63,287 nucleotides of DNA, from positions 1 through 63,287 of the forward strand of contig NZ_SMUV01000050.1 in assembly GCF_004358185.1 (NCBI RefSeq), written 5' to 3'. This DNA comes from Antarcticimicrobium luteum (GTDB taxonomy: Bacteria; Pseudomonadota; Alphaproteobacteria; Rhodobacterales; Rhodobacteraceae). Each line of letters starts with the position of its first letter. Positions within the stretch are counted from its first letter, which is position 1. The translations under genes were made by a program, and so were the position numbers. Below are positions 1-9,021 of this stretch, piece after piece. Under the pieces are notes generated by a model. It was not told the DNA's origin. It did not search any database and was given only the letters and a program-made list of their open reading frames with translations.

Positions 1-2
1 GC

Positions 3-1040
3 CCCACCGCCGCCCCGGCGCAGAGGATCGCGGCGCAGGCGGACCCGGCCCGCGCCCAGCCGGCAATGGCCTATGCGCAGCTGTCAGCCAGCCGGCCGCC
101 GGTGCAGGAAACGGCGGCGACCGCCGCCGCCACCGCCCGGGTTCAGCCCGCCGTCGCCCGCGCCGACGATCTCGGCGCTGTCGTCCCGGCGGCGCTGCCC
201 GCCGCGGCCGCCACGCCGCAGGCCGAGCATGTGACCGCCGCGCTGGCCTTTCAGGGCAGCGATGGCGAGATCGACCCGGCCTCGCTGGCCGCGTTCCAGA
301 GCTTCGTGCGTCCGGGAGATGCCGGCGCGCAGGCGCTGCGCGACGGCGTCGCCGGGCTGCTGGCCTCGGTGCCCTGCGGGCGGTTGCAGGTGGGGTTCGA
401 CCCGGACAGCGCCACGCTGCAGGTGAACGGCCACGTGCCCGAGGGCGACATGCGCGCGCCGGTCCTGGCCGCGCTGCGGACGCAGATGGGCGCCGACATC
501 GCTGTGTCGGACAACATCCTGATCCTGCCGCGCCCGCAATGCGGCGCGCTGACCGGCATCGCCGATGTCGGCCTGCCGCAATCCACCGACCAGATCACCA
601 ACCCGCTGCTGATCGGGGCGGGCACCCAGGCGCGCGTGTTTTCCTATGTCGCCGGCGATCCGCTGTCCTTTGATCTGACAGCACCCGACTACCCGGCCTG
701 GATCTATGTCGATTACTTCGACGCCGCCGGCGGCGTGCTGCACCTGGTGCCGAACGTCCACGTGCCGCTGCGCCGGTCGCAGGCGCAAAACGCGCTTCGG
801 ATCGGCGCGCAATCGGACTCGGACGAGGGGTTGCGCCTGCTGATCGGCCCGCCCTACGGGCAGGAAATCGCGGTCGCCTTCGCCGCCTCCGAGCCGCTCT
901 ACGACGGGCTGCGCCCGCTGACCGAACCGGCCGAACCCTATCTGGTCTGGCTCAAGGGCCGGGTCGCCGAGGCGCGCGCGCGGAGCCCCGACTTCAAGGG
1001 CGAATGGGTGTATTTCTTTGTGCGCACCTCGGAGAGATAG
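3..1040 (+). CDS. C-terminal part of a DUF4384-like protein (5' end outside window)
   Basis: The reading frame is open from base 3, so the first in-window ATG at 66 need not be the start, and the gene probably begins upstream of the window. The first 75 or so residues are a low-complexity Ala/Pro/Gln/Val-rich linker. It is followed by a compact region with the look of a BON-type module (roughly 65-155 after the ATG) and then a beta-rich C-terminal domain containing PDYPAWIYVDYFDAAG and LHLVPN. That domain resembles DUF4384, which in many bacteria is attached to caspase-like proteases or to serine/threonine kinases. No catalytic residues are visible in this part. It converges with the caspase-like gene, the two stop codons being only three bases apart. 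Domain assignment is by motif memory; what lies upstream cannot be seen. Confidence 0.7.
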   Translation, partial: PTAAPAQRIAAQADPARAQPAMAYAQLSASRPPVQETAATAAATARVQPAVARADDLGAVVPAALPAAAATPQAEHVTAALAFQGSDGEIDPASLAAFQSFVRPGDAGAQALRDGVAGLLASVPCGRLQVGFDPDSATLQVNGHVPEGDMRAPVLAALRTQMGADIAVSDNILILPRPQCGALTGIADVGLPQSTDQITNPLLIGAGTQARVFSYVAGDPLSFDLTAPDYPAWIYVDYFDAAGGVLHLVPNVHVPLRRSQAQNALRIGAQSDSDEGLRLLIGPPYGQEIAVAFAASEPLYDGLRPLTEPAEPYLVWLKGRVAEARARSPDFKGEWVYFFVRTSER

Positions 1041-1043
1041 CCC

Positions 1044-2531
1044 CTACTGGCATCCCCCCGCCGCCCAGCTCTTCATCGCGCGCTTCATCACCCCGCCGAA
1101 GGGGTGCATCTTGTCGAGCGAGCGATGGGTGGTGCTGGCATAGACCTGGGCCTGATCGCACAGCCGCTCTTTCGACCACTGGTGACAGCTCGCGCAGGTC
1201 TTGTCCTTCCAGTAGCTCTCGGGCAGCCCCTCCACCGGCGGAAACAGCGGGCTCATCCCGATCAGCTCGGCCATCGACTTGCCCGAGACCGCCGGATCGT
1301 CGGACAACAGCGGGCTGGCAAAGGTGACCGGCCCGGCCTCGGCCCCCGGCTCTGCCGGCGGCTCGGCCTCCCGCGCGGGCGGCTCGGGTGGCGGGCCGGC
1401 GGGATCGGTCGCGGCGCCCCGGTCCAGCGCGGCGATCTCCTGCGCGACGAACTCGGCATAGACGCTGTCCGGGAAACGGTCGAGAAAGGCGCGGTACTGC
1501 GCGGCGGAGCCGGCCTGCTGCGCCGCCGCCAGCTGCGTCTGCTCATCCGGGCTCGGCCCGCTGCGCGACGCCGACGGCGCGCTGTCCTTGCCGGTGGCCA
1601 GCTCGTACTCCATCACCGATTCCAGCAGCCGGCGCGCCTCGGCGGCATAGACGCTGTCGGGATAGGCGCGCAGGAACAGCATCAGCTGCACCGGATCGCC
1701 CGCCGCCTGAACGCTGCGCCAGACCTGAAGCTCCTCCAGCGTGTCCGAGGGCGCGGCCGCGGCGGAGAAAAAGAAATCGCTGGTCATCGACGAGGTGTCC
1801 CAGGGCGTCTGCTGACCGCCGGTCCGCTCCAGCACCGCGACGCGCACCTGCTTGAACAGCTGTTCGATCGGCTGGCCGGGCTGTTCCAGCGCCTCGGCCA
1901 GAGCCTGGGTAAACGGGCTGTTGCCCCCCGCCCCGTCCAGCGCCACGCCCCCCGGCTCGGTGGCATAGGCCAGAAAGGTGCCGGTGGGCGCCTGCATCTC
2001 GGCCAGCCCGTTGTCGTCAAACGCCGGCAGCGTCGAGAACGGGTTGTTGCGGCAGGCGTCGAGGATCACGATATTGGTGCGGTTGCGCGCCGAATACATC
2101 TGCCGCAGCACCGATTGCGCCTCGACCGCCACCAGATCCAGATCGGCCGGATCCGCCAGCGCCACGTCGACCGGCAACAGATAGTTGGTCCCGAAGCTCT
2201 GCACCCCGTGCCCGGCATAGTAGAACAGCCCGGTCGCCTCCTTGCCGGCCTCGCGCAATTCGCGTCCGAACTGGGCGATGCCGCGCTTCATGGCGATCTG
2301 GCTGGCATCGGAAATCAGCGTGACGTCGAAACCCAGCCGCTCCAGCGCCGTGGCGATCAGACGGGCGTCATTCACCGGATTTTCCAGTGCCGTGACAGTG
2401 CCATAGGCGGAGTTGCCGATGACCAGCGCCAGCCGTTCCTCGGCGGCGGCCCCCCGCACGACGCCCACCACCAGCACCATCAGGAGCAGCGCGCGGCGCA
2501 GGTGGCTGTTGAACCTGTTCTGCAAACTCAT
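1044..2531 (-). CDS. Secreted caspase-family (peptidase C14-like) protein with C-terminal CXXCH motif
   Basis: This is a 495-residue protein. Residues 1-30 form a signal peptide ending in GAAA, so the product should be exported. Residues about 32-260 form a caspase/metacaspase-like p20 domain with the catalytic dyad His108 (YYAGHG) and Cys160 (LDACRNNPF). The middle has two TPR/Sel1-like segments repeating a YPDSVYAAEA or FPDSVYAEFV pattern, then a Pro/Glu-rich linker. The last 60 residues contain CASCH (Cys446, Cys449, His450), a class I c-type heme attachment motif, followed by a possible axial Met in the sequence KMHPFGG. The start at 2531 was chosen because the signal peptide follows directly; an in-frame extension would run into the divergent yceI-ompA gene. 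The substrate is unknown. Heme binding is inferred from the motif only. Confidence 0.85.
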   Translation of the reverse strand: MSLQNRFNSHLRRALLLMVLVVGVVRGAAAEERLALVIGNSAYGTVTALENPVNDARLIATALERLGFDVTLISDASQIAMKRGIAQFGRELREAGKEATGLFYYAGHGVQSFGTNYLLPVDVALADPADLDLVAVEAQSVLRQMYSARNRTNIVILDACRNNPFSTLPAFDDNGLAEMQAPTGTFLAYATEPGGVALDGAGGNSPFTQALAEALEQPGQPIEQLFKQVRVAVLERTGGQQTPWDTSSMTSDFFFSAAAAPSDTLEELQVWRSVQAAGDPVQLMLFLRAYPDSVYAAEARRLLESVMEYELATGKDSAPSASRSGPSPDEQTQLAAAQQAGSAAQYRAFLDRFPDSVYAEFVAQEIAALDRGAATDPAGPPPEPPAREAEPPAEPGAEAGPVTFASPLLSDDPAVSGKSMAELIGMSPLFPPVEGLPESYWKDKTCASCHQWSKERLCDQAQVYASTTHRSLDKMHPFGGVMKRAMKSWAAGGCQ

Positions 2532-2684
2532 TCGGTGTTCCCGGTCCCGCCCGACCCCGGTCAAGGCCGACATGCCGCATCGCGTTCTGCAATGCATTGA
2601 AACTATCGCTTTTTTTCCCGCCCCGGGCAAGTTTGCTGATACTCTGATTTCGATGCAACGCCCAGCCCGCGAAAGGAGGATCGC

Positions 2685-3752
2685 ATGACGGTCTTGTCCC
2701 GCCTCTGCACCCTGATTTTCATCGTCCCGCTTCTGGTGCTGACCCCGGTGCTGACCCCGGTGCCGGGCGCACAGGCGCAGGAGACACAGCCCTTCGCCGG
2801 TGGCTGGCGGCTCGATCCCGCCGGGTCGGAGATTCGGTTCGTGTCGATCAAGAACGGCGATCTGGCCGAGGCCAGCCGCTTTGGCACGCTCAGCGGGCTG
2901 ATCACCGATCAGGGCAAGGCGCAGATCCGCGTGCTGCTCGATTCGGTCGATACCGGCATCGACCTGCGCAACGTGCGGCTGCGCTTCATGCTGTTCGAGA
3001 CCTTTCTGCACCCCGAGGCGATCATCACCACCCAGCTTGACTCTGCCCGGCTGCGCGACCTGCCGGCGGTGCGCAGCAAGCAGATCGACCTCAGCTATGC
3101 GCTGTCGCTGCACGGCATGACGCTGAGCAACACCGCGCGGGTTTCGGTCACCCTGCTGGACGAGGAGCGGGTCGAGGTGGCCTCGGTCGCGCCGATCCCG
3201 GTCTCGGCGATCAAATTCGGCATGGCGCAGGGAATCGCCGCGATGGAAAAGGCGGCCGCGGTGGCCGTCGTGCCGGTCGGAATCGTCAGTTTCACCCTTG
3301 TCTTCGACCGCGGCGCAGCCGAAGCGCCGGAGGCGGCGCCGCAGCCCCAGAGCGCCGCAACCACGGCCGCCCCCTCCGGCACCGGGCCGGCCGGCTGCGC
3401 CGAACGGCTGGTCGAGGCGTCGCGCGCCGGCGGCATCCATTTCGCCCCCGGCAGCGCCCGGCTCAGCGGCAACAGCGCCGCCGCGCTCGACCGGGTGGCC
3501 GAGATCGCCCGCGCCTGCGGCGGCCTGCGCATCCTGGTTGCCGGGCACACCGATTCCGATGGCGCCGCCGAGGCCAACCTGCGGCTCAGCCGGGCGCGCG
3601 CCGAGGCGGTGGCGGCGGCGCTGGCCATGCGCGGCATCGACCGGGCGCGGCTGCAGGCGCAGGGTTTTGGCGAAACCGAACCGCTGGTTCCCAACGACAG
3701 CGCCGCCAGCAAGGCGCGCAACCGGCGGATCGCATTCTCGGTGGCGGACTGA
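2685..3752 (+). CDS. YceI-like/OmpA C-terminal fusion protein
   Basis: This 355-residue protein has a signal peptide (residues 1-32, ending AQA). A YceI-like lipocalin-type beta domain follows (about 37-205; WRLDPAGSEI, then LSLHGMTL). An Ala/Pro-rich linker leads to an OmpA-like peptidoglycan-binding domain (about 245-355) with HTDSDG, LSRARAEAV and the terminal NRRIAFSV. The protein should sit in the periplasm or outer membrane and grip peptidoglycan through the OmpA domain, while the YceI domain is of a type that binds isoprenoid or other amphiphilic ligands. An excellent Shine-Dalgarno (AAAGGAGG) precedes the ATG at 2685. It is transcribed divergently from the caspase-like gene and lies 127 bases upstream of the giant repeat protein, so co-expression with either is plausible. 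Confidence 0.85.
   Translation: MTVLSRLCTLIFIVPLLVLTPVLTPVPGAQAQETQPFAGGWRLDPAGSEIRFVSIKNGDLAEASRFGTLSGLITDQGKAQIRVLLDSVDTGIDLRNVRLRFMLFETFLHPEAIITTQLDSARLRDLPAVRSKQIDLSYALSLHGMTLSNTARVSVTLLDEERVEVASVAPIPVSAIKFGMAQGIAAMEKAAAVAVVPVGIVSFTLVFDRGAAEAPEAAPQPQSAATTAAPSGTGPAGCAERLVEASRAGGIHFAPGSARLSGNSAAALDRVAEIARACGGLRILVAGHTDSDGAAEANLRLSRARAEAVAAALAMRGIDRARLQAQGFGETEPLVPNDSAASKARNRRIAFSVAD
2736..2759. repeat. 12-bp direct duplication inside the yceI-ompA signal-peptide region
   Basis: The 12-mer GTGCTGACCCCG occurs twice in perfect tandem and encodes two LTPV-type units in the hydrophobic signal segment. It preserves the frame and looks like a recent slippage duplication. No function is inferred. 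Confidence 0.8.
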
Positions 3753-3879
3753 CCGCCGGGCGCACCCGGCGCTTGCCCCGAATCACCGGTCCGGGTCACT
3801 CTGCGTCAACACATTGTTTGATTACCGTTTCCACTTTCGCCGGATTGCCCGGCGGACATTGTTTTTGGAGCCCGCGCCG

Positions 3880-6800
3880 ATGCCCGACGGCCTGACCCCT
3901 GCGCAGATCGAATTCATCAACACCTATATCCGCATGCCCAAGCGCATGGGCAAGAAAAAGGCCCGCAAGCGGCGCGAGGCGGCGGCGCGCGAATTCGGCG
4001 CCTTCAACGTGCGCCACGACGTGGTCGAAGAGCGTATTCTGCAAATCGAGGATGCCGGCATCCGCGCCGGCCTGCTGGCCGATCTCGCCCGCGCCGCGCA
4101 GATCGTGGAGGCGAACCCGAAGAAGCCCGATTTCGACGGCGGGCTGGCGCATCTCGATCAGGTCAACACCACCGCCTGGATCCGCCTGCAACAGCAGGAG
4201 GCGGGCAAGAAATACGATGCCGTGCGCGACCGGGTGGAGGCCATGCTCGCCTCGCTCAGGGACGGGCCCGATGTAATGGCCTTTGACAATCAGGACGACA
4301 TCATCCTGGTCTGGGAGTTTGCGCAGGAGAAATTCAACAGCGGGCTGGAGACGGATTCGCTCAAGGATCTGGGCGGCGCCGTCAAGGCGCTGGACCGGCT
4401 GTCGGGGCTGCTCGACAGCGCCGACACCGTCAATCCGTTCGAGCTGCGCGCCGAGGTTCTGGCCGAGGTCCGCGAAAGCGCCGAGGAGGGGCTGGCGGAA
4501 ACCGTGCAGGCGGCGCGCCGCGAGCTGACCGAGATCTCCAACGCGCAGCTGCAACTGCGCGACCGGGCCACGCGGGCCTTTGGCGCCGCCGCGATCCCCG
4601 ATGACATCGAGGCGCTGCTGGACCGGGTCGACCGGCGGCTGGACGCGGCGGGCGCGGTCGGCGCCGCCGAACTGCCGGCCCGCGCCGCCGTGGCCCGCAC
4701 CGCCTTTGACGCCGCCGAGGCCGCCGTCGAAGGCCGCGCCGACGACAAGACCGCCTGGCAGGATCTTGAACGCCGCTTCCTGCGCAGCTGGGACATGATC
4801 ACCGGCCATGCGCATAAGGACGAGCCGACCTATGTGAAGCCGAAATTCGATCCCATCGCCGCCGCCTACACGACCGCGCAGGACAAGGTCGCGCGCGGCG
4901 ATTTCGCCGGGGCAAGCGCCGATCTGCAACCGCATCTGGCAAACGCCGCGACCCTGCTGGACATCGCCGACGACTACGGCCGTTTCCTCGTGATGGAGGC
5001 CAGCCGGCAGGCCATGCTGGACGCCCTGCCTGCCCCCGGGGGCTTTGCCGGGGTGCCGCAGATCAAGACCGCCATCGAGGCGGCGCTGACCCTGATGGAC
5101 GAGGCGAAGGCGGCCCGCGACGGCGAGGACATGGCCGAGGCGGTGCGCAAGCTCGACGCGATCCCGGCGGCGGTCGGGGCCTATGACCGCCTGCGGGTGG
5201 CGCTGAAGAATTTCAACAGCAACCTCGAGGCGGTCGACGCCAAGATTACCGATTATGACGCGATGGACGCGGCGGTGACCGACAAGGTCGCGGACGAGAT
5301 CGACCTGATGCGCGACACCCTGCAAGAGGCAGAAGATCTGGTCGTGGCCGGCGACCTGCTGGGCGGCTCGCACAGGCTCAAGGGCCTGCGCGGGCATTTC
5401 AAGGCGCTCGACAGGACCATCGCGCACATCACCGAGTTCAACACCGAATACCCGCTGTTCACCGCGCGCCGCCGCGAAACCAGGACGCGGCGCGGCGCCG
5501 GCGGGCGGGTGGCGATCGAGGAATATTACCAGCGCCTCAGGGACGACGACGCGCGCATCAAGGATTACACCACCGGCACCGACAAGGATTTCGGCCTCGC
5601 CCTGGCTGCGGCCATCGCGCTCAAGGACAAACATGCCGCGATGATGGCGCTGGCCGATCAGGCGCAGGACTATCTCCAGCGGCGCGGGGCGCTGAACACC
5701 GAAATTGCCCGCCTGCAGGGCGGCGCAGCCGGCGGCGAACAGGCCGCCGAGGCCATCGCCACCGCACGCCAGACCATGGCCAACGCCCAGGCGGCGACAC
5801 AGTCGGGCGACTGGGGCGGCGCGGTGCGGCTGCTACAACACGCGGCCATGGAGCTCGAACAGGGCACCCGCGCCGCCGACATCGCCGACCGGATCGACGG
5901 GATGCAGGACACGGACAAGCTGGACGGTATCGCCGGCGATTTCGACGCCGCCTTGGGCGAGTTTCAGAAGATCGCGCGCGCCGTCGCGGGACTGGACACC
6001 GACAATGTGTTCGACGACCTGCTGGACCAGGCCGCGCAGACCGCGGAATCCGGCCGCGCCCATTTGGCCGCCGCCGCGCCCGATGCCGCCGCCGCCCGCC
6101 AGTGCATCGAACAGGCAATCGCCGCCTGCAAACAGGTGGCGACGAAGATCACCCTGAAAAACCTGTTCCAGCGCAAGGTGGAACAGGCCGAACGCGACCG
6201 CGACATCGTCAAGGACGGGAACGTTGGCAAAAGCCTCGATCCCGAACTGAACGAGATCAAGGCCCGGCTGCGCGCCGCCGGCCGACTGGCGACCGACCGG
6301 GACCATTCCGGCGCGCTGGACGAGCTGACCGAGGCGAACAGGCAGATCGGCATCGCGGTGCAGGTGCGCGATGTCTATGAAACCCTCTACAAACCGGCCC
6401 GCGACGATTTCAAATACGTGCTGAAAAAGCTGCGCAAGTCCGACGTCCAGCCCGGCCTGGGCGACGAGATCGCGCGGCTCGACCGGATCGGCACCGACAT
6501 GGAGGCGGCGCTGACGGCCCGCGACACCGCCCGCATCAGGGCGCTGGCCAAGGAGGGCAACGGCCTGTTGCAGCCCTATCTGGACCTGGCCGAGAACTAC
6601 AAAATCGCCACCAAATCGTACAAGGCCCGCTATACCAAAACCGGCGCGAAGAATTTGAATCACCCCGCGCTCGCCGGTCAGATCGCGCGCCTGCACGAGA
6701 TCATCGAGGGCGTCGACCGGTTGATGGCGCAGCACGCCTATCGCGCCGCCTATCTGCAGATCGAGCGGACCGCCTATCTGATCGACCGGGTGGTCAAGGC

Positions 6801-9000
6801 GATCGCCGATTACCCCGCCTATGCCGCCGCGAAGGACAAGGCCGATCCCGCGATCCGGTCGCTGCTGGACCGCGACGACGCGGCGATGGGTCCGACCCAT
6901 GACCGCATCGCCGAGCTGAAGGCCCGCTATGACGCCGCGCTCAAGGACGCCGGGATGGACCAATTCGCAGGCGCGCTGCGCAAGCTCGACGGATTTGTCG
7001 GCGCCTGCGACGCCATCGAGGATCAGGTCGACCGGTTCGAACGCTACGCCCTTGCGCGCGAGGCCGGACTGGCCGCGCTGCAACAGATCGCCAGCCGCGA
7101 CACCGCCCCGATCGCACCGCTGTTCGCCCGGCTTGAGGGCAAGCGCGACAACGCGCTGGCAAAGGCGGCGGCGTTCGATTTTCCCATGGCCACCACGCTG
7201 TTTCAGGAACTGGTTTCGGACTGCGCCACCGCCGCCGCAACGCTGGATGAGCAGACCGCCTTTGGTGAGGTGCTGGATGCGATCAAGGCGGTCGGAAGCG
7301 ATGACACCGACGATCTGAAGATGTCGATCAAGGCCGCCGACGCCACCTTCAAACAGCTGCGCGGCCGCCCCTCGGCGATGTACGTCAAGGCCCTGCTGGA
7401 CACGGTGCAGACCGCGTTGCAGGAGGCCCGCGACAAGGTCGGGGACGACTTCGAGACCGCCCGCACCAGGGTCGGCGAGGCCATCGATCACTGCCGCGGC
7501 ATCGCCTCGGAGATGGGGCAGTTCGATCAGCTATGCGATGCCGCCGACCTAGCGCGCGGGCTGGCCGCGAGCCTGGCGCAGCATCCCGAATACGCCTCCG
7601 GGCGCGCCGCGACCGAGACCGAGCTGGCGCGGGTGGAGACGGCGATGGCCGAGGCCCGGCGCGATCGCGCCCGGCGCGGCGTCAGCACCGACACGGTCGA
7701 GCAGGCGATCGCGGCCCTGCGCGCCCTGCGCAGCGAACTGGACGCCCATGCCGTCTATGTGGCCGAACGCAACCAGATCCGGTTCGCCCTGAACGGCCGT
7801 CTGGAAAAGCACCGCGACCGGTACCTGATGAAAACCGACATCGCGCTGATCCACAGCGCGCTGGACGAGGCCGAGACCAAGGCAACCGCCAAGGATTACA
7901 AGGGCGCATCGGCCGAGCTGAACAAGGCCCGCGCGCAGATCCCGGCAGCCGAGCTGCGGCTCAAGCTGGCCGCCAACGAGGTGCCTGCCCCCGAGGATAT
8001 CCGCGCCTTTCTGGGCGATGCGGAGAGCACAAAGGCGCTCGACCGGATCATCAAGACGCTGGAGCCCGACATTCAGCGCAAGGTCATCGCGGTGGCGTTC
8101 AAGGAACGGTTCGGCTGCGATCTGACACTGTCGAACAAGCGCTGGGTTCCCGATGGCAGCGGCGGCTTCGAAAAGGAGATCACCGAGGACACCGACCTCG
8201 ACCGCGATGCCCCCAACCTGCGCCGGTTCTACGACCTGATGGCCGCCCTGCCGGGCAGCGATACGCTGGACAACGACAGTTTCCTGTCCTTCTCGCATCG
8301 CGGCGGGGTGCAGGACGGCTCGTATTTCAATTTTGTCGAAAAGGTTGTCGCCATGCACGAGGGCGAGGCCAAGACCAGCGCCATCTACGGCATCAGCCAG
8401 GAGGCCGAGCTGGGTCCGCAGGACGATCTGTACAAGACCAAGGAGGACGAGCCGGTCAGCTTTTTCAACTGGAACACCCTGCATGAGGTGGCCCATGCGG
8501 TCGACGACAAGATGGGCTTCATGACCCGGCATCTGGGCGAGGACAGCGACACCTATGGCGGCTGGCGCCATCACCGCGCCGACGTGGGGCCGGTGGCCGC
8601 CGCGGTGGCCGGCAAGTTCGACTTCGACCCCGCCTATGTCGCCGAATACATGATCATGGGCGAAGGCTCCTCTCCGCCGGTGCCCGAGCCGCGCGACTGC
8701 GACGCCGAGGAATGGGACCGGCGGCGGCGCGATTGCGAGATCTGGGTCGACCGGGCGCGCGAGGGCAACGCGCCCTGGAAGACCAAGGTTTCGGCCGACG
8801 CCTGCACCATCGGCAACCGCGCCTATCACGAGGCGATGAAGGGCGACTGGGTCAGCTACCTGGCCTCGGCCCGGGCCAAGGGGGTGACCGGATACCAGTT
8901 CCGCGCCCCCGCCGAATGGTTCTCGGAGCTTTACGCTGCCTTCCACAGCGGCAAGCTCAAGGACAATCACCCCGCCGTCGCCTGGCTGGAAGACCTCTGA
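3880..9000 (+). CDS. Giant helical-repeat protein with C-terminal HExxH metallopeptidase-like domain
   Basis: This is a 1706-residue protein without a signal peptide or membrane segment. The start at 3880 is preceded by GGAG at 3867-3870; a longer in-frame reading upstream overlaps the ompA gene and has no SD. The N-terminus is short and basic (MGKKKARKRR). From about residue 80 to 1365 the protein is almost wholly alpha-helical and built of loose units of roughly 80-110 residues, each marked by a turn such as RGDFAGASADL, SGDWGGAVRLL or AKDYKGASAEL, resembling spectrin- or TPR-like stacking. The C-terminal 250 residues hold His1535-Glu-Val-Ala-His1539 and, downstream, Glu1679 and Glu1683 in EWFSELYAAF. 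This is the layout of a zinc metallopeptidase in which a later Glu acts as third ligand, as in several toxin peptidases. Enzyme activity and target are inference. The CpXC gene follows 21 bases later. Confidence 0.8.
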   Translation: MPDGLTPAQIEFINTYIRMPKRMGKKKARKRREAAAREFGAFNVRHDVVEERILQIEDAGIRAGLLADLARAAQIVEANPKKPDFDGGLAHLDQVNTTAWIRLQQQEAGKKYDAVRDRVEAMLASLRDGPDVMAFDNQDDIILVWEFAQEKFNSGLETDSLKDLGGAVKALDRLSGLLDSADTVNPFELRAEVLAEVRESAEEGLAETVQAARRELTEISNAQLQLRDRATRAFGAAAIPDDIEALLDRVDRRLDAAGAVGAAELPARAAVARTAFDAAEAAVEGRADDKTAWQDLERRFLRSWDMITGHAHKDEPTYVKPKFDPIAAAYTTAQDKVARGDFAGASADLQPHLANAATLLDIADDYGRFLVMEASRQAMLDALPAPGGFAGVPQIKTAIEAALTLMDEAKAARDGEDMAEAVRKLDAIPAAVGAYDRLRVALKNFNSNLEAVDAKITDYDAMDAAVTDKVADEIDLMRDTLQEAEDLVVAGDLLGGSHRLKGLRGHFKALDRTIAHITEFNTEYPLFTARRRETRTRRGAGGRVAIEEYYQRLRDDDARIKDYTTGTDKDFGLALAAAIALKDKHAAMMALADQAQDYLQRRGALNTEIARLQGGAAGGEQAAEAIATARQTMANAQAATQSGDWGGAVRLLQHAAMELEQGTRAADIADRIDGMQDTDKLDGIAGDFDAALGEFQKIARAVAGLDTDNVFDDLLDQAAQTAESGRAHLAAAAPDAAAARQCIEQAIAACKQVATKITLKNLFQRKVEQAERDRDIVKDGNVGKSLDPELNEIKARLRAAGRLATDRDHSGALDELTEANRQIGIAVQVRDVYETLYKPARDDFKYVLKKLRKSDVQPGLGDEIARLDRIGTDMEAALTARDTARIRALAKEGNGLLQPYLDLAENYKIATKSYKARYTKTGAKNLNHPALAGQIARLHEIIEGVDRLMAQHAYRAAYLQIERTAYLIDRVVKAIADYPAYAAAKDKADPAIRSLLDRDDAAMGPTHDRIAELKARYDAALKDAGMDQFAGALRKLDGFVGACDAIEDQVDRFERYALAREAGLAALQQIASRDTAPIAPLFARLEGKRDNALAKAAAFDFPMATTLFQELVSDCATAAATLDEQTAFGEVLDAIKAVGSDDTDDLKMSIKAADATFKQLRGRPSAMYVKALLDTVQTALQEARDKVGDDFETARTRVGEAIDHCRGIASEMGQFDQLCDAADLARGLAASLAQHPEYASGRAATETELARVETAMAEARRDRARRGVSTDTVEQAIAALRALRSELDAHAVYVAERNQIRFALNGRLEKHRDRYLMKTDIALIHSALDEAETKATAKDYKGASAELNKARAQIPAAELRLKLAANEVPAPEDIRAFLGDAESTKALDRIIKTLEPDIQRKVIAVAFKERFGCDLTLSNKRWVPDGSGGFEKEITEDTDLDRDAPNLRRFYDLMAALPGSDTLDNDSFLSFSHRGGVQDGSYFNFVEKVVAMHEGEAKTSAIYGISQEAELGPQDDLYKTKEDEPVSFFNWNTLHEVAHAVDDKMGFMTRHLGEDSDTYGGWRHHRADVGPVAAAVAGKFDFDPAYVAEYMIMGEGSSPPVPEPRDCDAEEWDRRRRDCEIWVDRAREGNAPWKTKVSADACTIGNRAYHEAMKGDWVSYLASARAKGVTGYQFRAPAEWFSELYAAFHSGKLKDNHPAVAWLEDL

Positions 9001-9021
9001 TCCCCGAAAGGACCGCCTGCC

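Noticed and set aside
2532-3548. N-terminal extension of the caspase-like gene into the yceI-ompA region
   Set aside because: The extension is antisense to a well-supported gene with its own SD and domains, and the internal start at 2531 is followed by a signal peptide.
3298-3879. Upstream in-frame extension of the giant protein
   Set aside because: It overlaps the OmpA domain in another frame, is Arg/Pro-rich as expected of a shadow frame, and lacks an SD, whereas GGAG precedes ATG 3880.
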